NCBI GenBank assembly: GCA_934320895.1
Contig: CAKRFY010000003.1
Location: 102,383 to 166,382, forward strand
Direction of reading: 5' to 3'
DNA: 64,000 bases
Source: an uncultured Lachnospiraceae bacterium
Lineage (GTDB): Bacteria; Bacillota; Clostridia; Lachnospirales; Lachnospiraceae
Shown in pieces: positions 1 to 9,594 of the stretch. A model generated the notes under the pieces. That model searched no databases, was not told the DNA's origin, and saw only the letters and a program-made list of their open reading frames with translations. Every line of letters begins with the position of its first letter. Within the stretch, counting starts at the first letter, position 1. The position numbers were made by a program, and so were the translations under genes.

Positions 1-1
1 A

Positions 2-295
2 TATGCTGCAATGCAGGATCCACATGTGGATATTGCAATGTTTTGTATTTATTCATTTTATGACAAAAAACAGATAGATGAACTTATAGATATATATTTT
101 GATGGAGAATGTGACAGAAATACGAGGATAAAAATTTACTGTTATATTTCAGCGGCAGGGCTTTTATGGAGTAATTGGTGCGAATACAAGCGAACTTTGG
201 GCGTTGAGTTTGGTGAGTATTCACTTAAGCAGTACCGCTATGCGAAAGAGTATTATAAGATAGTGCAGGAGGAATTGAATGAAGAACAGAGTTAG
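2..295 (+). CDS. licA: LicA-type choline kinase, C-terminal part (cut by window edge)
   Basis: The frame is open to the left edge, so only the last ~97 codons are present. The segment carries the kinase end typical of LicA/choline kinase-like phosphotransferases: a QDPHVDIAMFCIYS stretch near the start and a GLLWSNWCEYK stretch followed by a Tyr-rich helix. LicA phosphorylates choline in the cytoplasm as the first step of decorating surface polysaccharide with phosphocholine. Its last 17 bases overlap the start of licC, which implies translational coupling. A broader aminoglycoside/choline phosphotransferase role cannot be excluded, but the licC neighbour makes choline (or ethanolamine) the likely substrate. 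Confidence 0.82.
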   Translation, partial: YAAMQDPHVDIAMFCIYSFYDKKQIDELIDIYFDGECDRNTRIKIYCYISAAGLLWSNWCEYKRTLGVEFGEYSLKQYRYAKEYYKIVQEELNEEQS

Positions 296-1010
296 AAGAG
301 CAATAATAATGGCGGCAGGACTCGGGAATAGAATGAAGCCGATCACGCTCAAAACACCAAAGCCATTGGTAATGGTAAATGGTGTGAGAATGATAGATAC
401 AGTTATACAAGGATTGCATGAAAATGGAATACATGAAATATATATTGTAGTTGGATATCTTAAGGAACAGTTTGAAGTACTTACACGCGAGTATGATGGA
501 GTAATGCTTATTGAAAATCCGTATTATCTGAAATGTAATAACATATCGTCATTGTATGTTGCAAGAGACTATATTAGAGAAGCTATAATACTTGATGGGG
601 ATCAGATAATATACAATACTGATATATTGGCACCTGAATTTGACAGATCTGGTTATAACAGTGTGTGGACAGATGAACAGACAGATGAATGGCTGCAGAC
701 TGTTGAAGATGGTGTGGTTACATCATGCAGCAGAACCGGTGGAAAAAGTGGCTGGCAATTGTATAGTATTTCAAGATGGACCAAAGAGGATGGTTTAAAA
801 TTAAAAAAACATATTGAATTAGAATTTGAGATAAATGGTAACAGGCAGATTTATTGGGATGATGTACCATTATTCTGTCATCCAGATGAATATAAGCTTG
901 GAATAAGACCAATGAAAAAAGGAGATATAATTGAAGTAGATAATCTTAGTGAACTTATCGCTTTAGATAAAAGCTATGAAAAGTATTTGGAGGAAGATGG
1001 GAATGAATAA
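279..1010 (+). CDS. licC: CTP:phosphocholine cytidylyltransferase LicC
   Basis: 243-residue nucleotidyltransferase. The N-terminal pyrophosphorylase signature is AAGLGNRM (residues 12-19) followed by LKTPKPL (24-30); the acidic metal site is LDGD (Asp106, Asp108). LicC enzymes make CDP-choline from CTP and phosphocholine. An AGGAGG site 6 bases upstream fixes the ATG, which lies inside the end of licA. A generic sugar-phosphate nucleotidyltransferase would look similar at the N terminus, but coupling to a choline kinase and a BCCT transporter supports LicC. Confidence 0.85.
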   Translation: MKNRVRRAIIMAAGLGNRMKPITLKTPKPLVMVNGVRMIDTVIQGLHENGIHEIYIVVGYLKEQFEVLTREYDGVMLIENPYYLKCNNISSLYVARDYIREAIILDGDQIIYNTDILAPEFDRSGYNSVWTDEQTDEWLQTVEDGVVTSCSRTGGKSGWQLYSISRWTKEDGLKLKKHIELEFEINGNRQIYWDDVPLFCHPDEYKLGIRPMKKGDIIEVDNLSELIALDKSYEKYLEEDGNE

Positions 1011-2550
1011 ACAAAATTTAAGCAGTAAGGGAAAAATTGACTGGATAATAACACTTGTGCCGTTTTCTATAGTGATAATATTGTGCATATTGTTTTTTCT
1101 TATACCTGAACAGTCAAATAAGATTTTAGGTCAGATACGTTTCTTTTTTGGAGATACACTTGGAACATATTACCTTATTATAGGGATTGGTATTTTTTTG
1201 TTGTCTATATTCATTGGATTGTCAAAGTATGGTGATATAGTTTTAGGAAAACAGGATGAGAAACCAAAATATTCGTTTTTTGTGTGGGGGTCGATGATGT
1301 TTACTTGCGGGCTTGCTGCTGATATACTATTTTATTCGTTTTCAGAATGGATATTGTATGCGACAGATCCACATATAAAAGAACTTGGAAGTATTCAGGA
1401 ATGGGCAGGAGTATTTCCTATTTTTCACTGGAGTTTTATTCCATGGGGATTTTATCTTGTGCTTGCAGTGGCTTTTGGATTTATGCTTCATGTAAGGGGG
1501 GGAGAAAGACAAAAATATAGTGAAGCATGTCGTCCGATATTAGGAAAATATACAGATAGAATACCGGGAAGGATAATAGATCTGCTTGCGGTATTTGCAC
1601 TTCTTGCAGGTACGGCAACAACATTTAGCGTTGCAACTCCACTTATGGCACAGATAATAGGGGAATTGTTTCATATTCAGATAAGCCGTACGATAGTAAA
1701 TGTAATAATACTTTTAATAACATGCTTTGTATATACATATTCACTTTTGCATGGTTTTAAAGGCATAAGTTTGCTTGCAAAAGGATGCATATATATGTTT
1801 TTTGGATTGCTTTTGTTTGTCTTTCTTTTTGGTGGTCAGACAAGATATATAATAGAAACGGGGATTACATCGTTTGGAAAGATGGTTCAGAACTTTTTTG
1901 AGCTTTCAACATATACAGATCCGTTAAGAACATCACATTTTCCACAAAACTGGACTATATATTATTGGGCATACTGGATGGTATGGTGTGTTGCAGCTCC
2001 ATTTTTTATAGGAAACATATCAAGAGGAAGAACAGTGAGACAGACATTGTTTGGAGGATATGTATTTGGAGTGGGGTCTACAGTTATAAGTTTTATCATA
2101 CTTGGAAATTATTCGATGGGGATGCAGATGTCGAAAGCGAAAGATTTTATTGCAATCTATAATAAAACAGGAGATTTATATGAACTTATAGTATCGATTA
2201 TAAAAACCATGCCTGGAGCGTCTGTTGTTATGATAGCAGTACTTATTACAATGATAGCTTTTTATGCAACATCATTTGATTCAATAGCATTTACTGCGGC
2301 ATGTTACAGTTATAGAAGTCTTGAAAAGGATCAGCAGCCGGATAGAAAGATACAGCTTATGTGGTGTATTCTGCTAATTCTTTTACCCATAGCATTGCTG
2401 TTTGCGGAAAGTTCAATGAGTAATTTGCAGTCAGTAAGTATTATTGCGGCATTTCCTATAGGTATTGTTATTGTAATGATAGCAGTAAGTTTTCTAAAAG
2501 ATGCCAAAAAATTTATGATATACGAGAATGACAGAAAGGGGAATGAATAA
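1003..2550 (+). CDS. BCCT-family choline/betaine/carnitine transporter
   Basis: About 515 residues and roughly 12 hydrophobic segments. The BCCT signature NWTIYYWAYW starts near residue 316 and is followed by GNISRGRTVRQ. I chose the ATG at 1003 over one at 976 because GGAGGA at 989-994 sits 8 bases before it. The gene overlaps the licC stop, so the three genes form one operon. BCCT carriers import quaternary amines with Na+ or H+. Here the likely job is choline uptake feeding LicA and LicC, the place usually filled by the unrelated LicB permease. Osmoprotectant import is the alternative. Confidence 0.88.
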   Translation: MNKQNLSSKGKIDWIITLVPFSIVIILCILFFLIPEQSNKILGQIRFFFGDTLGTYYLIIGIGIFLLSIFIGLSKYGDIVLGKQDEKPKYSFFVWGSMMFTCGLAADILFYSFSEWILYATDPHIKELGSIQEWAGVFPIFHWSFIPWGFYLVLAVAFGFMLHVRGGERQKYSEACRPILGKYTDRIPGRIIDLLAVFALLAGTATTFSVATPLMAQIIGELFHIQISRTIVNVIILLITCFVYTYSLLHGFKGISLLAKGCIYMFFGLLLFVFLFGGQTRYIIETGITSFGKMVQNFFELSTYTDPLRTSHFPQNWTIYYWAYWMVWCVAAPFFIGNISRGRTVRQTLFGGYVFGVGSTVISFIILGNYSMGMQMSKAKDFIAIYNKTGDLYELIVSIIKTMPGASVVMIAVLITMIAFYATSFDSIAFTAACYSYRSLEKDQQPDRKIQLMWCILLILLPIALLFAESSMSNLQSVSIIAAFPIGIVIVMIAVSFLKDAKKFMIYENDRKGNE

Positions 2551-2631
2551 TTAGAATATAATTTGGCTTTTACAAAAACAATGTAAAAAATTAACATATC
2601 TGTCTTTTTGGTAAAATTGTTATAAATATTG

Positions 2632-2687
2632 AAAGATTACAGTCCTATGCATCGAGGGTAGATTTATTATGACTGTAATCTTTTTTG
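2632..2687 (+). terminator. Rho-independent terminator after the lic operon
   Basis: A perfect 13-bp stem (2632-2644 with 2671-2683) around a 26-base loop, running into six T residues. It closes the lic operon. The remainder of 2551-2873 is AT-rich and holds only this hairpin and candidate promoters. Confidence 0.85.
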
Positions 2688-2713
2688 TCATATATAGTGT
2701 GAACAGCGGCAAC

Positions 2714-2742
2714 ATGACATAAAAAGCATATATATGTATAAT
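2714..2742 (+). promoter_or_regulatory. Candidate sigma-A promoter for the GT2 gene
   Basis: ATGACA at 2714-2719, 17-base spacer, TATAAT at 2737-2742. A second candidate, TTGATT (2750-2755) with 18 bases to TATAAT (2774-2779), lies just downstream. Either would drive the glycosyltransferase gene at 2874. Confidence 0.5.
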
Positions 2743-2873
2743 AGCAATGTTGATTTTTGTATATAGCCGTATATATAATATATGGAGAAAAAATAGAAAA
2801 ACGAGAGTAGTGTTAAAAAATTTTAAATTTAAAAATTGAGTTTGAATTACAGCAGTTTAGTTAGGAGAAAAAT

Positions 2874-3899
2874 TTGAATACGGATAATGTATTAGTATCT
2901 ATTGTTGTCCCTATATATAATGCGGAAAGATATTTATCAAAATGTATACAAAGTATTTCTGAACAAAGTTATGAAAACATTGAGATTATCCTGTTAAATT
3001 ATGGTTCTATAGATAACAGCTTAAGAATTTGTAATGAACATTTGTTGCGTGATGCGAGAATACGAATGACGAGTAGAGAAAGTTCAGGAGAGGCGGCAAC
3101 TAGAAATTTAGGTATAGAGATTGCCAGAGGAAAATACATATGTTTCATAAATAGTGATGATATTATCGAAAAGGAATATATTGAAAAATTAGTATGCAAT
3201 GTTGAAGAAAAAACATTGACATTTTGTGGCTACAAGATAGATTCATATTGTGATATAAAAGATACATCGGTTACGAAAATATATAGGAATCTGAGAGAAT
3301 TTTACGTAAAAGACAGTATTACGGATGTTTTTCATAAGGGGTTTTTATCAGTAGTATGGAATAAGATTTATGATATGGAAATATTGAAAAATAACAATTT
3401 GAAATTTGATGAAGATATAAATTTTGGCGAGGATCTGGTTTTTAATCTTGAATATCTGAAACTTGGCATTGAAAAATTTAAAAGTGTATCATCTCCGCTT
3501 TACCACTATATATGGAGACAAAGAGGAAGGCTTCAAAATAAATCAAAGATGGACTTCTTGAAAATATATGAAGGTCCATTCGATAAATTGTTAGATATGT
3601 CTGCTTTACTTGGAGTGCCTGACAAAAAGAAAAGTGTCCTATATAGAGATTATATGGATGGAATGATAGCGTCAGTAGATGACTATTACAGATTTTGTCA
3701 GCAGAATAATACAGATCAGATGCAGTTAAATAAAATGATGGAAAATATGTGCGAAAACATTGAAAAGGAAGGGATTATTGAAAATACAGCAGGGGTTGAC
3801 AGGCTTATCTGCAGATGCAGATTGTATCTTTTGAAAAGTAAAAAACTGAATGTAGATTATTATATAAGAAGTGTGAGAAAGAAAATGATGGAGTTGTAA
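2874..3899 (+). CDS. Family 2 glycosyltransferase with altered nucleotide-binding motifs
   Basis: 341 residues, TTG start with AGGAG at 2863-2867. It has the GT-A opening VSIVVPIYNAERYLSKCI and the RNLG...ARGKYI block of family 2 glycosyltransferases. Two key motifs deviate: where the family has VDDGSTDNS this protein has LNYGSIDNS (Asn42-Tyr43 for Asp-Asp), and DSDD reads NSDD (Asn93). The C-terminal third is a helical tail. It follows the lic terminator and probably belongs to surface-polysaccharide work. Loss of the UDP-binding aspartate suggests weak, altered or absent activity. Confidence 0.75.
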   Translation: MNTDNVLVSIVVPIYNAERYLSKCIQSISEQSYENIEIILLNYGSIDNSLRICNEHLLRDARIRMTSRESSGEAATRNLGIEIARGKYICFINSDDIIEKEYIEKLVCNVEEKTLTFCGYKIDSYCDIKDTSVTKIYRNLREFYVKDSITDVFHKGFLSVVWNKIYDMEILKNNNLKFDEDINFGEDLVFNLEYLKLGIEKFKSVSSPLYHYIWRQRGRLQNKSKMDFLKIYEGPFDKLLDMSALLGVPDKKKSVLYRDYMDGMIASVDDYYRFCQQNNTDQMQLNKMMENMCENIEKEGIIENTAGVDRLICRCRLYLLKSKKLNVDYYIRSVRKKMMEL

Positions 3900-3922
3900 A
3901 TAAAGTCGAATATTGTTATAAT
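3894..3922 (+). promoter_or_regulatory. Promoter for galM
   Basis: TTGTAA at 3894-3899, 17-base spacer and a perfect TATAAT at 3917-3922, about 30 bases before the galM start. The -35 box overlaps the stop region of the GT2 gene. Confidence 0.65.
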
Positions 3923-3953
3923 GAACTTAAATATTTTTTAGGAGGAACGGTGT

Positions 3954-5018
3954 ATGAGCATTTTAAAATCTAAATTCGGAGTTACAAAAGAGGGCAGGGA
4001 AGTTACAAAATATACTTTAAAAAATACAAATGGGATAGAGGTATCTTTTATTGATCTGGGAGGTGTTATCACTAATATTATGATGCCTGATAAGGATGGC
4101 AATGTTGATGATATTGTGCTTGGATATGACAAAGTATCAGATTATGAGATAAATATGCCAGGTTTTGGTGCACCTGTAGGAAGATATGCAAACAGAATTT
4201 CAAATGCAGCTTTTTCTTTAAATGGTAAAGAATATAAGCTTGATATGAATGACAATACAAATTGTCTTCATGGAGGAAATACCAGATATAATCGTATGAT
4301 GTATGATGTTGAAACAGATTCAGTTGAAAATGGTGAGAGCATTACTTTTTCAAGGATTAGTCCTGACGGGGAACAGGGAATGCCTGGAAATCTCACGGTT
4401 GCCATTACATATACATTAAATGATCAGAATGAATTGATGATAGATTATTATGCGGTTAGTGATGCTGATACTATTATAAATCTGACAAATCATTCATATT
4501 TCAATCTTGGAAAAGGTGGTCATAAGTGTAAAGATGTTTTTGATCAGGAAGTTACTATTTATGCAGATAAATATACACCGGTAGATGATATTTTAATACC
4601 TACGGGAGAGATAAAAAGTGTTGAAAATACTGCACTTGATTTTAGAACTGGAAAGAAGATACGTGAAGGTCTTGGTGCATTTGACAAGGATGAAAAGACG
4701 GTTACAGAGTATGATCACAATTTTGTGCTTAATGGAAGCGACATATGTGATGTTGCTAAGGCTGCCCAGTTTGTATGCACAGATACAGGAAGAATGATGG
4801 AGGTATATACTGACCAGCCTGGTATGCAGCTTTATACAGCCGGAACGCTTGACGTTCAAAATGCAAAGGAAGGTGTGAATTATGGGAATTTTAGTGGAGC
4901 ATGTTTTGAAACACAGAATTTTCCAAATGCAATAAATACAGAAGGATTTCCAGATGCAGTTCTTAAAGCAGGAGAGGAGTATACTACTACAACAGTATTT
5001 CGTTTTTCTGTTATATAG
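3954..5018 (+). CDS. galM: Aldose 1-epimerase (mutarotase)
   Basis: 354 residues, normal GalM length. The conserved substrate and catalytic positions are visible: NRI near residue 80, HGG (His106), NHSYFNLG (His180, the general acid) and FETQNFPNA (Glu319, the general base). The enzyme interconverts alpha and beta anomers of hexoses in the cytoplasm, mainly feeding the Leloir galactose pathway. AGGAGG lies 7 bases before the ATG. No other gal genes are adjacent, so it looks like a stand-alone housekeeping copy with its own promoter. Confidence 0.95.
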   Translation: MSILKSKFGVTKEGREVTKYTLKNTNGIEVSFIDLGGVITNIMMPDKDGNVDDIVLGYDKVSDYEINMPGFGAPVGRYANRISNAAFSLNGKEYKLDMNDNTNCLHGGNTRYNRMMYDVETDSVENGESITFSRISPDGEQGMPGNLTVAITYTLNDQNELMIDYYAVSDADTIINLTNHSYFNLGKGGHKCKDVFDQEVTIYADKYTPVDDILIPTGEIKSVENTALDFRTGKKIREGLGAFDKDEKTVTEYDHNFVLNGSDICDVAKAAQFVCTDTGRMMEVYTDQPGMQLYTAGTLDVQNAKEGVNYGNFSGACFETQNFPNAINTEGFPDAVLKAGEEYTTTTVFRFSVI

Positions 5019-5077
5019 TTAAAGCAGGCATTTTAGAGTCATATTATTGTGAGCGCAGGAGGGATTGTTGAATACAT

Positions 5078-6103
5078 ATGAAAAAACTAAGTGGATTAGA
5101 TGTTCTTATTGTTGATGACAATGGCGCAAATACGCTTGTTCTTAAAGCTATGGTTGAAAGATATGGTGTTTGCGCTGATACTGCTGAATCAGGTATGGAG
5201 GCCATTGAGAAATCATGCTCAAAATGTTATGATTTTGTGCTTATGGATTATCTTATGCCGGATATGGATGGTGTGGAGGCTATAAGGCAGATAAAGTTTG
5301 TTGCAAATGAGGCAGATGAAACGATATTTTTCGGTGTTTCGGCTACAGTTGATGCACAGGTAAAAGAATTGTTTGAACAAGCAGGGGCATCAGATGTCCT
5401 TAGAAAGCCTGTTAAAAAAGAAGAATTAGAATCTGTTCTTATAGCAAATGGTTTTGAGATTGATACTACAAAAGGTGAAGAACAGGAAGATGAGGATAAA
5501 ACTATGTTTTTGTCTTCTGTTGAAGGACTAAATTATGAAGAAGGTCTCTCGCTTATGGCAGGAAGTCTTGAAAATTATATGAAGGTTCTTGTTGTCAGTG
5601 TCAGAAACATAATTGAAAATTACAATTTGATCGATGTTATCAGAAATACAGAGCAGATGGAAACTATGACTTTGCATTTTCATAGTCTTAAAGGTATATT
5701 TTTAAACATAGGTGCAAATGAACTTGCGGAACAGTCGAAGCGTTTGGAGTTTGCAGCAAGAGAGTTTGAAAATCCATATGTTCACGAGATGATGGATGGA
5801 TATCTTGAAAAAGTAAAAAAATTCCATGATCAACTTGAACAGGCGTGCATTTTTTACAAGGAGCAGGACAAAAATAAGAGTAATTCAGAGGCTATGCCTG
5901 CTTCAGAATTTATGAAAAATGTGGAACAGCTTAAGGAATATATTCAGGATTTCAATTATATAGATATTATTGAAACATTGGAAAAGATGATGGGAAGTGC
6001 ATCAGCTGACAAACAGGATATATTAAATAAAGTTTATGATAATATACAGAATTTTGAATATGATAATGCATTTGAAATATTAAATAATATTACGGAGAAT
6101 TAA
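5078..6103 (+). CDS. Receiver domain-Hpt domain signalling protein
   Basis: 341 residues. Residues 8-125 are a CheY-like receiver: acidic pair Asp13-Asp14, phospho-acceptor Asp57 in LMDYLMPDMDG, Thr/Ser in GVSAT and the conserved Lys in RKPVKK. After an acidic linker, residues about 150-270 form an Hpt helical bundle with HFHSLKG, where His202 is the likely phosphorylated residue. The last ~70 residues are helical with no recognised motif. There is no histidine kinase, DNA-binding or output domain here, so it probably acts as a phosphorelay intermediate for a kinase elsewhere. The next gene starts 3 bases after its stop. Confidence 0.85.
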   Translation: MKKLSGLDVLIVDDNGANTLVLKAMVERYGVCADTAESGMEAIEKSCSKCYDFVLMDYLMPDMDGVEAIRQIKFVANEADETIFFGVSATVDAQVKELFEQAGASDVLRKPVKKEELESVLIANGFEIDTTKGEEQEDEDKTMFLSSVEGLNYEEGLSLMAGSLENYMKVLVVSVRNIIENYNLIDVIRNTEQMETMTLHFHSLKGIFLNIGANELAEQSKRLEFAAREFENPYVHEMMDGYLEKVKKFHDQLEQACIFYKEQDKNKSNSEAMPASEFMKNVEQLKEYIQDFNYIDIIETLEKMMGSASADKQDILNKVYDNIQNFEYDNAFEILNNITEN

Positions 6104-6106
6104 TAA

Positions 6107-6547
6107 ATGAATGTCTTTAAAAAGTGTTTACGCAAGGAATTTGGGAAAAAAGGGTATGAAAGATATGTAAAACTTTTTACTGAGGAGCTTGGAGAAAATC
6201 GAAACATAAAATCAAATATAGAGGATAAAAAAATATATAAAGATATGTATGAAATCCTCTCAAAAGATTCAGAAACGGTTATCAGGAATAAATTAGAAGA
6301 ACTTTCTGTAACTTTATATAAGGCGTTACAGATTGTAAGGAAATTTTCCGGAATATTGTTTGTATATGCATTAGCAAATATTGTTTTACTTATGCTTGAT
6401 CTGGATTATTATGTTACTTGTGCAAGTATAGCAATACTTGGAGCTGCATTTTTATATAAACTGCTTGAATTTCTGGAGAATAAATTTTGTTTTATAGATG
6501 CATATCTGATAATGATATACAAAACAGTGCTTGAAAAAATCAGGTGA
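6107..6547 (+). CDS. Unknown small membrane protein
   Basis: 146 residues, family not recognised. The N-terminal ~80 residues are charged and probably helical. They are followed by two adjacent hydrophobic segments (about residues 82-120) and a short charged tail with more hydrophobic residues. It starts three bases after the receiver-Hpt stop, with CGGAGA at 6093-6098, so it is co-transcribed with that protein and may be its membrane partner (inference). The unit ends at the terminator at 6567. Confidence 0.7.
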   Translation: MNVFKKCLRKEFGKKGYERYVKLFTEELGENRNIKSNIEDKKIYKDMYEILSKDSETVIRNKLEELSVTLYKALQIVRKFSGILFVYALANIVLLMLDLDYYVTCASIAILGAAFLYKLLEFLENKFCFIDAYLIMIYKTVLEKIR

Positions 6548-6566
6548 GTAAAAATGAATTAAAAAG

Positions 6567-6618
6567 GGATATTGCTTCAGAACTTAAAAATAAAGTGCGA
6601 AGTAATATCCTATTTTTT
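6567..6618 (+). terminator. Rho-independent terminator
   Basis: A 12-bp stem (6567-6578 with 6599-6610, one G-U pair) followed by TATTTTTT. It ends the receiver-Hpt unit and faces the oppositely oriented HAD gene. Confidence 0.8.
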
Positions 6619-6648
6619 AGAATATGTTCAAGAATGGTATGACAAAAG

Positions 6649-7449
6649 TTATATTAATTTAAAGTGTTTCATAGCATTATATATTCCATCATCAAATACA
6701 TCATCTGTTATATAATCTGCTGTATCAAGAACGATTTTATCACTATGTTTCATTGCTATGCTTGTTCCGGCAAATTCAAGCATGGTAAGATCATTGGTGC
6801 TGTCACCTACTGCAATAGTATCTTTTTGTTCTACATTGAAATGTTTCATAAGAAATTCAATGCCTGTAGCTTTGGAACATCCTAAAGGGACTATTTCATA
6901 AAAGTTTCCACCACGGTCTATTATTGTAAATGTTTTTGAGTATTTTTCTCTGAATGCTTCAAAATTACTGTTTTTATGAACACCTATGCAAAATTTATCA
7001 AATACAACATTAGAAGCAGTTTCAGGATCAAGTTCGTCATACGCTTCAGAATAAAGGCGTTTTTGCTCATCCTTAAAATCTGCTATATGCGTAGTATATG
7101 GTTTGTTGCTATAGTAGAGAGTTTTTTCACCCTCTAAAAGCCATTCAATATTATATTTCTCAAAATCTTTGATGAGCATGTTGCCGATTTCAAATGGAAC
7201 TGTCTGTGAAAATAATATTTCATTTTTATATAAAATATAAGTACCGCATCCACACACGAAACCATCCATGTTTAATTCCTTAAGATAGACATCAATTTCA
7301 GATAAAGCACGTCCTGTGTTTATAAAACAGAGGTGACCGTTTTCCTGAAGTTTTTTAATTGCCTCTTTTGCTGATGCTGGCACTACATTTTTTTTACCGA
7401 CTCTGTCTGCTATTGTTCCGTCTACATCAAAAAATAATAATTTTCTCAT
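6649..7449 (-). CDS. Cof-type HAD-superfamily hydrolase
   Basis: About 266 residues. Motif I is FFDVDGTIAD (nucleophile Asp8, general acid Asp10), motif II is INTGR, a conserved Lys lies in the C2-type cap and fold, and motif IV is AVGDSTNDLTML. This layout is that of Cof/YbiV-like phosphatases, which hydrolyse sugar phosphates, FMN or PLP. The substrate cannot be read from sequence. I prefer the ATG at 7449 to a TTG two codons upstream because AAAGGA is then 7 bases away. The promoter at 7497-7526 serves it. Confidence 0.88.
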   Translation of the reverse strand: MRKLLFFDVDGTIADRVGKKNVVPASAKEAIKKLQENGHLCFINTGRALSEIDVYLKELNMDGFVCGCGTYILYKNEILFSQTVPFEIGNMLIKDFEKYNIEWLLEGEKTLYYSNKPYTTHIADFKDEQKRLYSEAYDELDPETASNVVFDKFCIGVHKNSNFEAFREKYSKTFTIIDRGGNFYEIVPLGCSKATGIEFLMKHFNVEQKDTIAVGDSTNDLTMLEFAGTSIAMKHSDKIVLDTADYITDDVFDDGIYNAMKHFKLI

Positions 7450-7496
7450 ATGCAAATCCTTTCGATATTGTTATAATGTTTTTTACAATGTTGTTT

Positions 7497-7526
7497 ATTA
7501 TATAGCACAATTTGCGTTTAAGTCAA
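7497..7526 (-). promoter_or_regulatory. Promoter for the HAD hydrolase gene
   Basis: On the minus strand, TTGACT (7521-7526), 18-base spacer and a perfect TATAAT (7497-7502), about 50 bases before the ATG. Confidence 0.75.
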
Positions 7527-7547
7527 TTGTGATATTTTGACATTACC

Positions 7548-7585
7548 AAGCAAGTAGCAGAGCGGATTGCGAGTATCCGTTTGAC
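7548..7585 (+). repeat. Dispersed intergenic palindromic repeat, copy 1
   Basis: About 38 bases. The core is AAGCAAGTAGCAG, then AGCGGAT, a 7-base loop and ATCCGT, ending in TTGAC. It matches copies at 9595, 10484, 18731 and 28056. It lies 23 bases before the ygiQ-like start and would form a hairpin in that gene's leader. Confidence 0.85.
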
Positions 7586-7608
7586 AAATAGAAATGAGGA
7601 ATTTATAG

Positions 7609-9555
7609 ATGAGTTATGATAAGAAAGATTTTTTACCGGTGTGCAGAGAGGATATGATTAAGCGTGGCTGGGAACAGGTTGATTTTGTTTATGTCTGTGG
7701 TGATGCCTATGTGGATCATTCTTCTTTTGGAGCAGCTATTATCACAAGGGTTCTGGAGGCACATGGATATAAAGTGGGTTTTATTGCACAGCCTGACTGG
7801 AAAGATGAGGAGAGTATTAAGGTGTTTGGTATGCCAAGGCTTGGTTTTCTGGTTTCTGCTGGGAATATGGATTCTATGGTAAATCATTATACAGTATCGA
7901 AGAAGAGAAGAAGCTCAGATGCGTATACACCTGGAGGTGTAATTGGCAAAAGACCTGATTATGCGACAATAGTTTATTGTAATCTTATCAGAAAAGTTTA
8001 TAAAAAGGTACCGATAATAATAGGTGGGATTGAGGCAAGTCTTAGGAGACTGGCGCATTATGATTACTGGTCTGATAAATTGAAACATTCAATACTAGTT
8101 GATTCCCAGGCGGACATATGTATATATGGAATGGGTGAACTTTCAGTTGTTGAGATAGCAGATGCTCTTGAAAGTGGGATCGATATATCTGATATTACTT
8201 TTGTAAATGGAACGGTTTACAGAGCTAAAAATCTTGATAGTGTTTATGATGCAAAGCTGCTTCCTGATTATGAGACAATGCAGAATGATAAGCTTGAATA
8301 TGCAAAAAGTTTTTATATTCAGTATTGCAATACAGATTCAATTACTGCGAGCAGACTTGTGGAAAAATATAATGATCATCTCTATGTAGTTCAAAATCCT
8401 CCGGCAAGACCACTTACACAGCTTGAGATGGATGATGTGTATGCTTTACCATATATGAGAGCCTATCATCCTATGTATGAAAAAGATGGTGGTGTGCCGG
8501 CGCTGTCTGAGATAAAGTTTAGTCTTACAAGCAACAGGGGATGCTTTGGAGGATGTAGTTTTTGCGCACTGACATTTCATCAGGGAAGAGTTTTACAGAC
8601 GAGAAGCCATGAATCAATAATTGCAGAAGCAAAGCAGATGATAAAGGAACCTGATTTTAAAGGTTATATACATGATGTAGGTGGCCCGACAGCCGATTTT
8701 AGAGGAAGAGCATGTGACAAACAGGTTGAACATGGAGTATGCATGAACAGGCAGTGCCTTTTTCCTAAACCTTGCAAAAATCTTAAGGTTGATCATAGTG
8801 ATTATCTTAATCTTTTGCGTAAGCTTAGAAAACTTGATGGTGTAAAGAAGGTTTTTGTGCGTTCAGGTCTTAGATTTGATTATATAATGGCAGATCGTGA
8901 CGATACCTTTTTGAGGGAACTTTGTCAATATCATATAAGCGGACAGCTAAGAGTTGCGCCGGAGCATATATCCGATGCAGTTCTTAAAAATATGGGTAAG
9001 CCTGAAAACGCTGTGTATGAAGCGTTTAAGAAAAGGTATGACAGGATAAATAAAAAGGTTGGAAAAAAGCAGTTTGTCGTACCTTATCTTATGTCCTCAC
9101 ATCCGGGTTCAACACTTAAAGAAGCTGTAGAACTTGCTGTACACCTTAGAGATCTGGGTTATATGCCCGAACAGGTTCAGGACTTTTACCCGACACCGTC
9201 AACTATTTCAACATGTATGTATTATACCGGTGTTGATCCAAGAAATATGGAAAAGGTCTATACACCTGTAAATCCTCATGAAAAGGCTATGCAAAGGGCA
9301 CTTATACAATATAAGAATCCTAAAAATTATGACCTTGTAAAGGAGGCGCTTATTAAAGCTGGAAGAGAAGATCTTATAGGGTTTGACGAGAAATGTCTTA
9401 TAAGACCAAGAAAAGAAAAGTGGCGTGAGGAGGCATGGGAGAAAAAATCTAAAAAAACTGGACATAGTGCAGTGAAAGATAGAAGTTCTAAAAAAGGTGG
9501 AAAAAGCGGAGTATCACAGAAGAAGCGAAATAAAAATAAGAATAAAAGAAGGTAA
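7609..9555 (+). CDS. YgiQ/UPF0313-family radical SAM protein
   Basis: 648 residues, the length of YgiQ proteins. The N-terminal ~300 residues form the cobalamin-binding-like UPF0313 domain (opening [20 protein letters not shown]). The radical SAM cluster motif is CFGGCSFC (Cys312, Cys316, Cys319), followed by [12 protein letters not shown] and a Cys-rich stretch. The last ~50 residues are a very basic Lys/Arg/Ser tail, common in this family and possibly RNA-binding. The reaction is not established for the family. It appears to be a single-gene unit preceded by a copy of the intergenic repeat. Confidence 0.9.
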   Translation: MSYDKKDFLPVCREDMIKRGWEQVDFVYVCGDAYVDHSSFGAAIITRVLEAHGYKVGFIAQPDWKDEESIKVFGMPRLGFLVSAGNMDSMVNHYTVSKKRRSSDAYTPGGVIGKRPDYATIVYCNLIRKVYKKVPIIIGGIEASLRRLAHYDYWSDKLKHSILVDSQADICIYGMGELSVVEIADALESGIDISDITFVNGTVYRAKNLDSVYDAKLLPDYETMQNDKLEYAKSFYIQYCNTDSITASRLVEKYNDHLYVVQNPPARPLTQLEMDDVYALPYMRAYHPMYEKDGGVPALSEIKFSLTSNRGCFGGCSFCALTFHQGRVLQTRSHESIIAEAKQMIKEPDFKGYIHDVGGPTADFRGRACDKQVEHGVCMNRQCLFPKPCKNLKVDHSDYLNLLRKLRKLDGVKKVFVRSGLRFDYIMADRDDTFLRELCQYHISGQLRVAPEHISDAVLKNMGKPENAVYEAFKKRYDRINKKVGKKQFVVPYLMSSHPGSTLKEAVELAVHLRDLGYMPEQVQDFYPTPSTISTCMYYTGVDPRNMEKVYTPVNPHEKAMQRALIQYKNPKNYDLVKEALIKAGREDLIGFDEKCLIRPRKEKWREEAWEKKSKKTGHSAVKDRSSKKGGKSGVSQKKRNKNKNKRR

Positions 9556-9594
9556 ATTTTATAAAAAAGAAGACGATATACAATATAGATAATT

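Noticed and set aside
7537..7565. TTGACA before repeat copy 1 as a promoter
   Set aside because: No acceptable -10 lies at the right distance; the repeat occupies the spacer.
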